DNA of 64,000 nt, from NCBI RefSeq assembly GCF_037975245.1, contig NC_092569.1:1403501-1467500 (forward strand), in the 5' to 3' direction. The stretch comes from Apostichopus japonicus. Taxonomy: Eukaryota; Echinodermata; Holothuroidea; Aspidochirotida; Stichopodidae. The translations under genes were made by a program, and so were the position numbers. The stretch's first letter is position 1, and every line of letters begins with the position of its first letter. The notes beneath the pieces are model-generated. The model made no database searches. It was not told the origin of the DNA and saw nothing but the letters and a program-made list of their open reading frames with translations. Below are positions 36,351 through 63,100 of this stretch, in pieces.

Positions 36351-39300
36351 CTAAAAAAAAAAGGTAAATGAATAAACTATTTAATAGCACTGTCAACATT
36401 TCAATCCCTTGGAAAGAAGTTGATTCACATCCATTCATATATGATGAAAACCTTCCTGGTTTCAAACGTATGTTGAAGCTTGACAGAAACTGTTATGGAA
36501 TAGTTTGCGTAAGTGTTAGAGTCTGTAGAAATCTTCCCTCCACATGTTGTGAGTCATAGTACAATTATGATCAATGAGGATATGGTTTATTTAATTCAAT
36601 TTTATGCGTATAAAGTTTTGTCACTTCTTCAAATATATGGGGAAAAAAACTTACTTTAACATAACTTGCTTACCTTTAAGGGTATTACAGATGTTTGCAC
36701 AAGGTTTCTAAATCTCCCAACAGTTGGATCAATATCCTCTGAGGAGTTGAAAGAGATGGAAAAAAACAGAAGTACAGAGATAAACATGCATTTTGTGTTA
36801 AATTTGCTTAAATCTGGTGGTAACATTCTTGAACATTAATGGATAGATGCGGTAGTTGAAATGATCAAGTTAGGATGATGTGATGGACTAGGAAGAAAAC
36901 AGTTTCAGACTTAACACAAATTGCAACTATAAATGAAGGGGTTTAAATACAAATCAGCTTCATGCAATTACAATAAGGTTACAACTGTGAGCTGATTGGA
37001 AGTTTTACAGTTTTGTCAGCTAATGCGTACATACCTGGGTTAATAACGACATCTTCATCACTGAAGCTAACATGGGATAGTTTCCTCTTTCTCTTTGTAC
37101 GAGCTATTTCTGGTGTGATCGCCGTGTCCTCCACCGATGCGACGCCGATTCTTTTATTGTGCGCTGTGTTGAATTCTGTCAAATTCTGTGTGAAGTGGAG
37201 AAAAATGTTTTTCAGCTGAACATTTTATTAAAATAGATGTCAACAACGATGCCACGACCTCTAGAAAGGAATAAATAGGTCTTTGTTTCTCCTATTACTG
37301 ACTCTTCACAAGGAATTTCATGGGCATAGCTGTATGACTCTTTAACTTAAATAATTTCCCCAAATATGTCATGTGGCTTTTTCAAAGGCAGGTAATTGTC
37401 CCACAGCAAATGATTTGCAAATTACATGAAGCTGCACAACTCTTCTGGAGTTAAATAAAACTAACACAAAAACAAATGCAATCCTCCTAATACAGCATTC
37501 AACTAATCATGGATTACACAGCTAATCCAAATGCAACTACCAACTAATCCCCACCACAACCCCCCTACCACCACCAACACACATTTTCCATCAGGGTTCA
37601 CATATCCATGATCATCTACTTTATGATTATGCTCTCCTTTTCCTAGGTAGCATACTGAGGCTGAGTGACCATTGATTGTCTAGCATATTTTGAGACATTA
37701 CTGTTGACCTATAAAATTGCTTTTAGTATGTATACATCTTTGAATTTGTGTAGCTATTTTGAAGAATATGAATTTTGTTTCTTATAAAATACTGAAATAT
37801 ATTGTGCTGGAAATTTAGAATGCTATAAGCTATTAGCATACTGGGCCTCGTTGAATTTGAAGCAATCTGCCAACATTTTCCATAGCATTTGACTATGTCA
37901 TGCCAGGGCTCCTGTGGAAAGCAGTGCTTCTGCACTGAGCAGGACTACCCTCATTTTATATCATAAAAAAATATAAAAAAGGATAAATTGCTTCCTTCAT
38001 CTTACATTTAACTCTGTCTCTTCCTCTGGTAACCCAAGCAACCCTGCAGTCATCTCCTCGTCCGATCCCTCCGCTGCTTTCTGCGCTGCATCTTCTCCAC
38101 TCTGCGAGAGACTTTGAGGTTTCTCTCTGAGGATGTAAGACCTGGTGGATGCTCCAAAATGAAGCGTGTTATTTAGCTGAACCTGCTGAGGTTTCTGTTT
38201 TTCAAGGCGAATCGATCCTAAGAATGTCCCATGAGCTGTAAATGAAGAGATATAATATCAAAAGGACACTGTAAATGATTGTTGATTTTATCTGTTACTG
38301 AGAATCTAAAGGATGAGAAAGCCAACAAAAGCTCATTTGAAACCCTACTTATGTGATGATCCTGGACGATCACCGGCTTATATCACGCCTTCTCTTTCTG
38401 AAAACTGTTCAGAGAATTACGAGGCGGGGGGGGGGGGATCGTTGCACCCATTCCTGCTAAGGGAAGGCCATCTGATGTCTTCATCCGACATGTAATCTAC
38501 CTCAGCATCTTACCACCTTCTCAAATACTGAGGGAAGTGAAGGCACCTTATTCTTCATCAATGCAGTGCAGCCTTAGCGAATGAATTTCAAAACTTGATT
38601 TCCCAATTTACAGACCAGTTCTAAGTACAACATGCAAGGAAGACACAACTCACCAATGCTTGACAGCAGCAATTTTGAATATGTTATTAAAGAAAATCTT
38701 GTTTTAAAGTGGAAACCAAGTGGTTGTTTGGTGAGCAAAGTACATGGTAAAGTTTATTTATTTAGAAACTTGATCTGGCTAGGCACTAAATGTTTCAAGT
38801 TGAGTGACTCATGTCATGTAGCCATATGTACAGGATATCATCACATTTCTGTCGAATAATTGGATTCATCGGAAAGCAGAAGGATACATTTTCATTGATG
38901 ATTTGCCAAAACATGCCAATGCAAGGAATATATTTGCCTAGTGACAATATTTAAAAGGGAAGTATTATGAAGCATTTAATTAGCATATATTATTTTGAAA
39001 GTACTTATAATTAATTACAGGTATGACAATATGATTACTTAGACATGGCATGCAGGAGAAATGCTGTTGATAAATACTGCTTAAGGTGTACTTGATGAAT
39101 AATCTTCCATAATATACTCACTACTTCCTAGATCGACCAGGAATGACCGCTTGAGATGCTTATGATATATGAGGGCAGCATGAACTCTTGAACAAGATGT
39201 ATGATCCAAAACAAAATCACAGACTTGAGAATTCCTTCCAAATAGGTAGCTATTCTTATCATCGATCATCATTTTCTATGAATGAAAAAGTAAATCAAGA

Positions 39301-39963
39301 TGATGAATGCAGATATAATTAAACAAAAACTCTTTGAATTTTGCATTTGGCTACCATTAGTGCCATCATTGAGGGTTCACTAAACTATACTAACCTCTAT
39401 CATTCTGCCATCCTTGAGAACATCAAGATGAAGTCCAGGGGGAGGTTTCCCTGCCCTGTGAAAACAAAACACATGCAGGATGGTAAGAGAGAAGACATGG
39501 TTCAGTCACTTCATTTGTCATCACTAAACAACTGATTGTTATTTTATTCTAAGCTTGATTGGCAAAAAAATGTGTAAATTGTTTCTATTGAACAAACGGT
39601 AAAATTGCCAAACGTGTATTAATTCGGCTTTTATGTCGTATCCTAACGTTGGTTTGGCTAATAAGAAACATACCTTGTACCTTATTTATAAATAGTATAG
39701 GCCTACATAGTACAGTATAGCAAGCCAACCCACTTCACTTCTGTAGTACAAGTATAAACTTAGGAATAGGACACATCTAACGTTAGCATTCGACGTTAGG
39801 CCTGAGTCAATGGTCATATTATACTAAGGCTCAGTGCAGAACTGAGTTAGACTGTTGCCGGGCAGTTACATATAGGGAAAAAAAGACAGCTAAGGTTTTA
39901 TTACCAAGACGGAGCTTCATATACACTTTGCGTGACCTGGCTGCTAATCTGTTTCTTCGACAT
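36033..39963 (-). CDS. PPP1R8: PPP1R8 / NIPP1, nuclear inhibitor of protein phosphatase 1, 7 exons
   Basis: Exons (minus) 39963-39905, 39455-39395, 39275-39122, 38235-38006, 37185-37035, 36738-36674 and 36350-36033 join in frame to about 345 aa (human 351). The N-terminal WAGKPPPGLHLDVLKDGRMI leads into an FHA domain (about 41-120) with GR at 53-54, SRVH at 69-72 and THGTF at 92-96. It is followed by LLGLPEEETELNNLTEFNTA, a basic KRKRK, the PP1-docking segment HVSF (206-209), INPEDIDPTVGRFRN, and the conserved end KEAWPGKKPTPSLL. Known role: targets PP1 in nuclear speckles, inhibits it, and binds phosphorylated SAP155, CDC5L and MELK through FHA. The human docking motif is RVTF, so the R-to-H change is notable. 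Convergent with DEK. Confidence 0.96.
36674..36738 (-). CDS. PPP1R8: PPP1R8 coding exon 6
   Basis: Acceptor 'aactcctcag', donor TTAAAG then GTAAGC, 65 nt. Encodes EDIDPTVGRFRNLVQTSVIP, nearly identical to human 'EDVDPSVGRFRNMVQTAVVP'. Confidence 0.97.
37035..37185 (-). CDS. PPP1R8: PPP1R8 coding exon 5 (PP1-docking segment)
   Basis: Acceptor 'cttcacacag', donor CCAG then GTATGT, 151 nt. Encodes NLTEFNTAHNKR, a basic cluster TKRKRKLS, then HVSFSDEDVVINP. Human has RKNSRVTFSEDDEIINP here. Confidence 0.96.
38006..38235 (-). CDS. PPP1R8: PPP1R8 coding exon 4
   Basis: Acceptor 'catttacag', donor TTAAAT then GTAAGA, 230 nt. Encodes THGTFLGSIRLEKQKPQQ, the strand LHFGASTRSYILREKPQ and LLGLPEEETELN, finishing the FHA domain. 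Confidence 0.96.
39122..39275 (-). CDS. PPP1R8: PPP1R8 coding exon 3 (FHA domain)
   Basis: Acceptor 'cattcatag', donor AAGTA then GTGAGT, 154 nt. Encodes the FHA core with LFGRN, CDFVLDHTSCSRVHAALI and HKHLKRSFLVDL. Confidence 0.97.
39395..39455 (-). CDS. PPP1R8: PPP1R8 coding exon 2
   Basis: Acceptor 'gttttcacag', donor ATAGAG then GTTAGT, 61 nt. Encodes AGKPPPGLHLDVLKDGRMIE, colinear with human NIPP1. Confidence 0.93.
39905..39963 (-). CDS. PPP1R8: PPP1R8 coding exon 1
   Basis: ATG (complement of cat at 39961-39963) encodes MSKKQISSQVTQSVYEAPSW, the last codon being split; the donor is CTTG then GTAATA. 'APSW-AGKPPPG' matches human 'CPTWAGKPPPG'. Confidence 0.85.
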
Positions 39964-40230
39964 TTTAAAGACAGTGAACGAAATTTCATAGACTGATACT
40001 GCGGCAACGCATGGTGAGAGCACTAAAGTACAGACATTTGTATGGATTAGCGTGTAGACATTAGTAGAACTAGACTAGCGTAAGTACCTGTATGGAGCGC
40101 CAAATGGGAATATTTCCTAACATCGGAACCCAACATAGTACTGGCCTAATGATGATATAAAACACTAATGCCAATCGGCAGTATCAATATAAATGGAATT
40201 ACTAGGTGCATTTTCAAAGCTTACTTTGGT

Positions 40231-41963
40231 CAGCGACGTAGCCAGGAATTTGAAAGGGGTGGGGTGGGGGGGAGCACATTTTGCGATTGATATGGGGGAG
40301 GGGCAGTGGCGGCGGAACCGGGGGGGCTTGAGGGGCTCAGCCCCCCCAATGAAAAAGTTGAGGGGGCAAATGCATGATAAGCCCCCCCAATATTTACCAA
40401 GGCTCCGAAACGTGCATCTGCCCATTTTTCAATGCATACTTGTCGATCTGTCCGATGCACACGTATACTATATAGGTGTAATAATTTTAGTAAATGCTGG
40501 GGAACCCTCGGCCCGTCCCCTGGCTATAGACCACATTGATTGTCTGTATCATGCCTCATCGATTATTTGTGTTTTAAATAAGAGTGTAATAAGCTAAACG
40601 CTACACTCATCAAAATTTGCGTTTACACTACGAGTACACGCAAGGCGTGGAACATGGCTCTATGTTTAAACGCAATCAATTATTAAACGAACAAAAACAC
40701 ATTAGCATTTCACCTGTACTGTATAGGGTACATGCATTCGTGACAGTGCTTGGTTTATAGAAATTTGTTGGCAACTGCACATGGTTTTGGAATTACCCAT
40801 TTGTTGACATTAAGAAATGCTTTCTGTTTTTGCTTATGACATTTATTTAATTATTACATTTAATTGCAAGTAGTAATTTACTACACTCAAAAACGTCTTT
40901 GCGAGTACACTACGAGTAATAGCTACACTCTTAAAACACCATCGAATATACAAATTACAATGTTTTTACAGATTTTTACGTGCAATCTGAGAAATTGCAG
41001 GCTTGAGACCCATATTTTAGGGCTAGTTATTCGCAGCATAAAACACTCGGAAAGTGCCGTTTCCGGCCATCTGGGGGTTTGAAAACCCCCAAATTTTCTT
41101 GTACGCTCCGCGCCAACCGATGGTGGCGCTCCGCTTAGATAGTCTCCACACATTAGCCCCCCCAATAATTTTCCCGTTCCGCCGCGCCTGGGGAGGGGTA
41201 TAAGATATTTTTGAACAATTGAAGGTCCTTAGATGCGATCTGGTGCAATGTTTTGCCAGTTTCATCATTATCATGATATCGTTTTATCAGCAGATTTTGA
41301 TTCCTGTTTGAATTCTTTTACATGTTTTTTTACATATTATATCAGAAAAGCATAGGGCTCTTTTACAATTTTTCCAGTAGGATGATTCTTGTTTATTGGC
41401 CAGTGTCTGGACTTTAATACATTGACGAACTTAACTGATGGACAATATAAACTTTCATATTGTTGTAAGACAGTCAGATGTGCAGTGGCTTAAAAACAAA
41501 TATCGTTATCGCAGTGTATCAGCAGTGTAATAATTATTTATAGGAAGTGCGTATCACGCACGATTGCTAGCTTAGCTTCATATCATGCTGTTCGTGCAAC
41601 ACCTTGGGACGAATCATAGAAAGGATAAGAACGTTGTCGACGTCGTTGTGCATACGGTTCGTGACACTCCATCGAGTGCTGTTAGGTAGGCAATATGTAT
41701 TTTATTACGCAGTGGCCAACCGTAGGCTTGTAATAGGCTAAGGTCTAAATTTAACTCATTGCATCTGCCAACTAAGTTAGTGGCTGAATAAGTAGGCCTT
41801 AATGTTACTACGTATAATCGAATTAACGGAGCTGACGAGAATTCAAGATCAAAAGAGCACTAACAAAACACCATGCTAAAAAACAACAGTTCCTAACATG
41901 TTTTTCGAGACTGAAAGGGGGGAGCAGTTGCTCCCCTGCTTTTCCCCCATGGCTACGTCCCTG
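40231..41963. mobile_element. hAT-like MITE (outer), interrupted by a second element
   Basis: The left end CAGCGACGTAGCCAGGAA and the inverted right end TGGCTACGTCCCTG agree at 13 of 14 terminal bases. Flanks ACTTTGGT (40223-40230) and AATTTGGT (41964-41971) agree at 7 of 8, as for an aged 8-bp target duplication. The original element was about 840 bp before the inner insertion. No transposase. It lies just 5' of PPP1R8. Confidence 0.72.
40304..41190. mobile_element. hAT-like MITE (inner), family A core in reverse
   Basis: Ends CAGTGGCGGCGGAACC and (reverse complement of the right end) CAGGCGCGGCGGAACG. Exact 8-bp repeats GGGAGGGG flank it at 40296-40303 and 41191-41198. Near the right end (41055-41150) lies the family A core in reverse orientation (ttgtacgctccgcgccaacc, then gatggtggcgctccgctt). 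887 bp, non-coding. Confidence 0.82.
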
Positions 41964-41971
41964 AATTTGGT

Positions 41972-43640
41972 CATGCTTTTACAATTATATGACGCACTTG
42001 ACACATGCACACGTCAAATAATGAACCAATGCTATCAAGTCAATTTGCTTCCTTATCTGACCATTTCCTTGTTGTTATGAACTTGAGGACCTTACTCAGG
42101 CTGAAATAACAAGTGAACAGATTTTGCAATCTAGAACCTGTGGGCGGGGATCATGGGCGTAGGAACCGGGGGCTGGGGGCGCCAGCCCCCAGTGAAAAAT
42201 ATGGGGCCAGAAGTATCATTCCGCCCCCCCCCCCCGCTTCGCAAATCAGAAAACCCCTTTTTCATTTCCAAATGAGAAAAAATCTCATTTGGAGCACCAA
42301 ATTGCATCTTAGGCCAGGTGGAAATGCAAAATTATTTACAAAATGGAGTGGGTGTTGAAGTGTGCTATATTGCACCAAATTTCATCTGAGGCCACCTGGA
42401 AATGCAAAACAATAATCCAAAGGGGAGGGATGACACCTCTTCCCCTTAGACCCCTCCCCCAGGCCGGCCATCAGTGTTCAGCCCCCCCCCCCCCAAACAC
42501 ACACTCAAAAGTATCTTCCTATACGCCACTGGTGGGGATCATTCTTTAATAAAGTGTCGGAAGACCGGCATTCACTTCATCGAGTAAACTTAGACGATAA
42601 TGACAATTTACTCAATAATTTAATCTGTCCCACTATCCCTCGAAGTATCCCCCATTATAACCAAGACTGAAATTATTCTACCATCCTTGCTGGTAGGCGA
42701 AAACGAAATTTTGTACCCAACCCACAGTCCGCGACACTTAGGGGTATACCTGTATTCGCATGACCAAAATTGGAATACTAAAAAATATAGGATAATGAAA
42801 ATCAGAATGTCCTATGAATGTGATTGCATAACAATACTGCTGGAAATTGTCTGTATATCTTTGAGTCCAAATCTCAGGTGCATATAACATTGTGTGTGGC
42901 GAAGATACAGATTATTCAAATAATTTGGTGATATTTTTAATGAATCTGGCAACTATAGACTGAATTAGATCATCACGGCATTTCAGCTGAAACTATGTTT
43001 GTGTTTCTATGTAATATTTAAATCATTCACACACAGAGGAAGATTATATTTTGTTCTAGTTTCATAAAATTATTAATGTAGAGAGCCATGGCAGTGCTAT
43101 TAGCAAACATTCCCATGTTATCACATTTCAGACTTATATCAACATGAGGGAAGAGTCAATTTGAAGATTGTCTGCGGTTTATGTTAGTAAATATCTAGCA
43201 GTTATATAGCTTATCACATATATGAATTTTAAGTTCTTTCTTGAGCCTGCCTTCAGAAATATCACAAAAAGTACGACTCACATGCAGTCAGTTTTGAAAG
43301 AAAGCCCTGACGGACAAATACTCATCATGTTTAACTGTTTTCGTTTCCAAAAACACGATATTTGTTGCTATGATTTTAAACAACAGGATACAAAACCAAG
43401 CAGGAACGAAAAGTAAAACTTTGATAGGCATTGGCTTTTAATTGTGACTAATACTCGTTGTTGATTGGCACAGATAAGCATCGGTACCTTCAATTAATCC
43501 TTTCGAAGCAATAGAGCAAGATACAAAGGAAACGGTGTGCTTTTATTCCGTGAAAACGACCTTGTTACAGACAGGCATACTTTTCCCGTTTCATTTGTAA
43601 ATTCCCACTTTGCGGAACAACTTGAACGAGCCTGCCGTGG
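41972..43640. other. Intergenic DNA upstream of the lectin receptor
   Basis: Apart from the MITE at 42152-42531 it is AT-rich, and no splice-bounded ORF is recognised. Confidence 0.45.
42152..42531. mobile_element. MITE with CATGGGCGTAGGAA / CAGTGGCGTATAGGAA ends
   Basis: The inverted ends agree apart from small indels. Flanks GCGGGGAT (42144-42151) and GTGGGGAT (42532-42539) agree at 7 of 8. 380 bp with internal duplicated 'gcaccaaattgcatctt / gcaccaaatttcatctg' and 'aggccaggtggaaatgcaaa / aggccacctggaaatgcaaa' segments. Non-coding. Confidence 0.72.
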
Positions 43641-43648
43641 TGATTCTA

Positions 43649-43668
43649 CACGTGAGCGGTATATATTA
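43649..43668 (+). promoter_or_regulatory. E-box plus TATA-like element of the lectin-receptor gene
   Basis: CACGTG at 43649-43654 is followed after 5 bp by TATATATTA (43660-43668), 105 bp upstream of the inferred start codon at 43773. The spacing is suitable for a TATA box with a transcription start near 43690-43700. Confidence 0.4.
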
Positions 43669-43772
43669 ACCCTGTATACTCACAAGGAAACACATAATCA
43701 TACTTTGTGTGGAATTATCTCTCGTATATATTTGAACTAAATTCAGTTTGAGTAATATAAAGCAGTTATAAG

Positions 43773-60004
<16,232 letters not shown>

Positions 60005-60169
60005 GTAAGTCCACAAGTTCAATACTCGAAAAGCAAAAAACTTTCTTCAAATTGTTGTCTTCAAGGGATGATCTTTTGATTAGAGCTGTTTGTTAATATA
60101 ATACTTTCTGCTTTAACTAGCTACACCTTCGATTCGTCTAGATGCAGGTTACAAAAGGTGGTCAGTGGC

Positions 60170-63100
60170 GGCGTCGCCACGACTGTAAAGCGGTTTTGCC
60201 TATCACTTGAAAATTTACACACATCCGTTATGATTTTGTCGGATTTTGTCCAAAATCCCGACTTTCTTAATTCTTCTCAAAATTGTACCTGAGGTGTGTG
60301 GCGTCCTTTGGATTCCTTTCCAGGTGACAAGAGTAGTATAAACACTCATATTTTGGTGGAAAATGAAAATTAAAAGCCATATCTCGACGTCATTTAATAT
60401 GGAATTTAAATGAGTAAAACTTCGTCATATGCCACTCTTGTCTCGAGAGAAGCGTCTAGTGGGTGCTGGTAGTCCGTTCTACGTATCCTGAGAAAAATTT
60501 GAAAACTTTCATTTTTGGCCCAAATATGACGATTTTGTAAGGCGATTATGATTTTGTCGGAATTTGGCCAAAATCACGACTTTTTTAATTCTTCTCAAAA
60601 TTGTACCTGAGGTGTGTGGCGTCCCTTTGGATTCCTTTCCAGGTGACAAGAGTAGTATAAACACTCATATTTTGGTGGAAAAATGAAAATTAAAAACCAT
60701 ATCTCGACGTCATTTAATATGGAATTTAAATGAGTAAAACTTCGTCTTATGCCACTTTTGTCTCGAGAGAAGCGTCTAGTGGGTGCTGGTAATCCGTTCT
60801 ACGTATCCTGAGAGAAATTTGAAAACTCTCATATTTGGCCCAAATTTGACGATTTTGTAAGACTATACCCTTATGATTTTGTCGGATTTTGGCCAAAATC
60901 ACGACTTTTTTAATTCTTCCCAAAATTGTACCTCGGATGTGTGGCGCCCTTTGGATTCCTTTTCAGGTGACAAGAGTAGTATAAACACTCATATTTTGGT
61001 GGAAAAATGAAAATTAAAAACCATATCTCGACGTCATTTAATATGGAATTTAAATGAGTAAAACTTCGTCTTATGCCACTTTTGTCTCGAGAGAAGCGTC
61101 TAGTGGGTGCTGGTAGTCCGTTCTACGTATCCTGAGAGAAATTTGAAAACTTTCATTTTTGGCCCAAATATGACGATTTTGTAAGGCTATACCCTTATGA
61201 TTTTGTCGGATTTTGGCCAAAATCACGACTTTTTTAATTCTTCCCAAAATTGTACCTGAGGTGTGTGGCGTCCCTTTGGATTCCTATCCAGGTGACAAGA
61301 GTAGTATAAACACTCATATTTTGGTGGAAAAATGAAAATTAAAAACCATATCTCGACGTCATTTAATATGATATTTAAATGAGTAAAACTTCGTCTCATG
61401 CCACTTTTGTCTCGAGAGAAGCGTCTAGTGGGTGCTGGTAGTCCGTTCTACGTATCCTGAGAGAAATTTGAAAACTCTCATATTTGGCCCAAATATGACG
61501 ATTTTGTAAGGCTATACCCTTATGATTTTGTCGGATTTTGGCCAAAATCACGACTTTTTTAATTCTTCCCAAAATTGTACCTGAGGTGTGTGGCGCCCTT
61601 TGGATTCCTTTCCAGGTGACAAGAGTAGTATAAACACTCATATTTTGGTGGGAAAATGAAAATGAAAACCATATCTCGACGTCATTTAATATGGAATTTA
61701 AATGAATAAAACTTCGTCTTATGCCACTTTTGTCTCGAGAGAAGCGTCTAGTGGGTGCTGGTAGTCCGTTCTACGTATCCTGAGAGAAATTTGAAAACTT
61801 TCATTTTTGGCCCAAATATGACGATTTTGTAAGGCTATACCCTTATGATTTTGTCGGATTTTGGCCAAAATCCCGACTTTTTTAATTCTTCCCAAAATTG
61901 TACCTGAGGTATTTGGCGTCCCTTTGGATTCCTTTCCAGGTGACAAGAGTAGTATAAACACTCATATTTTGGTGGAAAAATGAAAATTAAAAACCATATC
62001 TCGACGTCATTTAATATGGAATTTAAATGAATAAAACTTCGTCTCATGCCACTTTTGTCTCGAGAGAAGCGTCTAGTGGGTGTTGGTAGTCCGTTCTACG
62101 TATCCTGAGAGAAATTTGAAAACTCTCATATTTGGCCCAAATTTGACGATTTTGTAAGGCTATATATACCCTTATGATTTTGTCGGATTTTGGCCAAAAT
62201 CACGACTTTTTTAATTCTTCTCAAAATTGTACCTGAGGTGTGTGGCGTCCCTTTGATTCCTTTCCAGGTGACAAGAGTAGTATAAACACTCATATTTTGG
62301 TGGAAAAATGAAAATTAAAAACCATATCTCGACGTCATTTAATATGGAATTTAAATGAGTAAAACTTCGTCTTATGCCACTTTTGTCTCGAGAGAAGCGT
62401 CTAGTGGGTGCTGGTAGTCCGTTCTACGTATCCTGAGAGAAATTTGAAAACTCTCAAATTTGGCCCAAATATGACGATTTTGTAAGGCTATACCCTTATG
62501 ATTTTGTCGGATTTTGGCCAAAATCACGACTTTTTTAATTCTTCCCAAAATTGTACCTGAGGTGTGTGGCGTCCCTTTGGATTCCTTTCCAGGTGACAAG
62601 AGTAGTATAAACACTCATATTTTGGTGGAAAAATGAAAATTAAAAACCATATCTCGACGTCATTTAATATGGAATTTAAATGAGTAAAACTTCGTCTGAT
62701 GCCACTTTTGTCTCGAGAGAAGCGTCTAGTGGGTGCTGGTAGTCCGTTCTACGTATCCTGAGAGAAATTTGAAAACTCTCATATTTGGCCCAAATTTGAC
62801 GATTTTGTAAGACTATTCCCTTATGATTTTGTCGGATTTTGGCCAAAATCACGACTTTTTTAATTCTTCCCAAAATTGTACCTGAGGTTTGTGGCGCCCT
62901 TTGGATTCCTTTCCAGGTGACAAGAGTAGTATAAACACTCATATTTTGGTGGAAAAATGAAACTTAAAAACCATTTCTCGACGTCATTTAATATGGAATT
63001 TAAATGGGTAAAACTTCCGTCTTATGCCACTTTTGTCTCGAGAGAAGCGTCTAGTGGGTGCTGGTAGTCCGTTCTACGTATCCTGAGAGAAATTTGAAAA

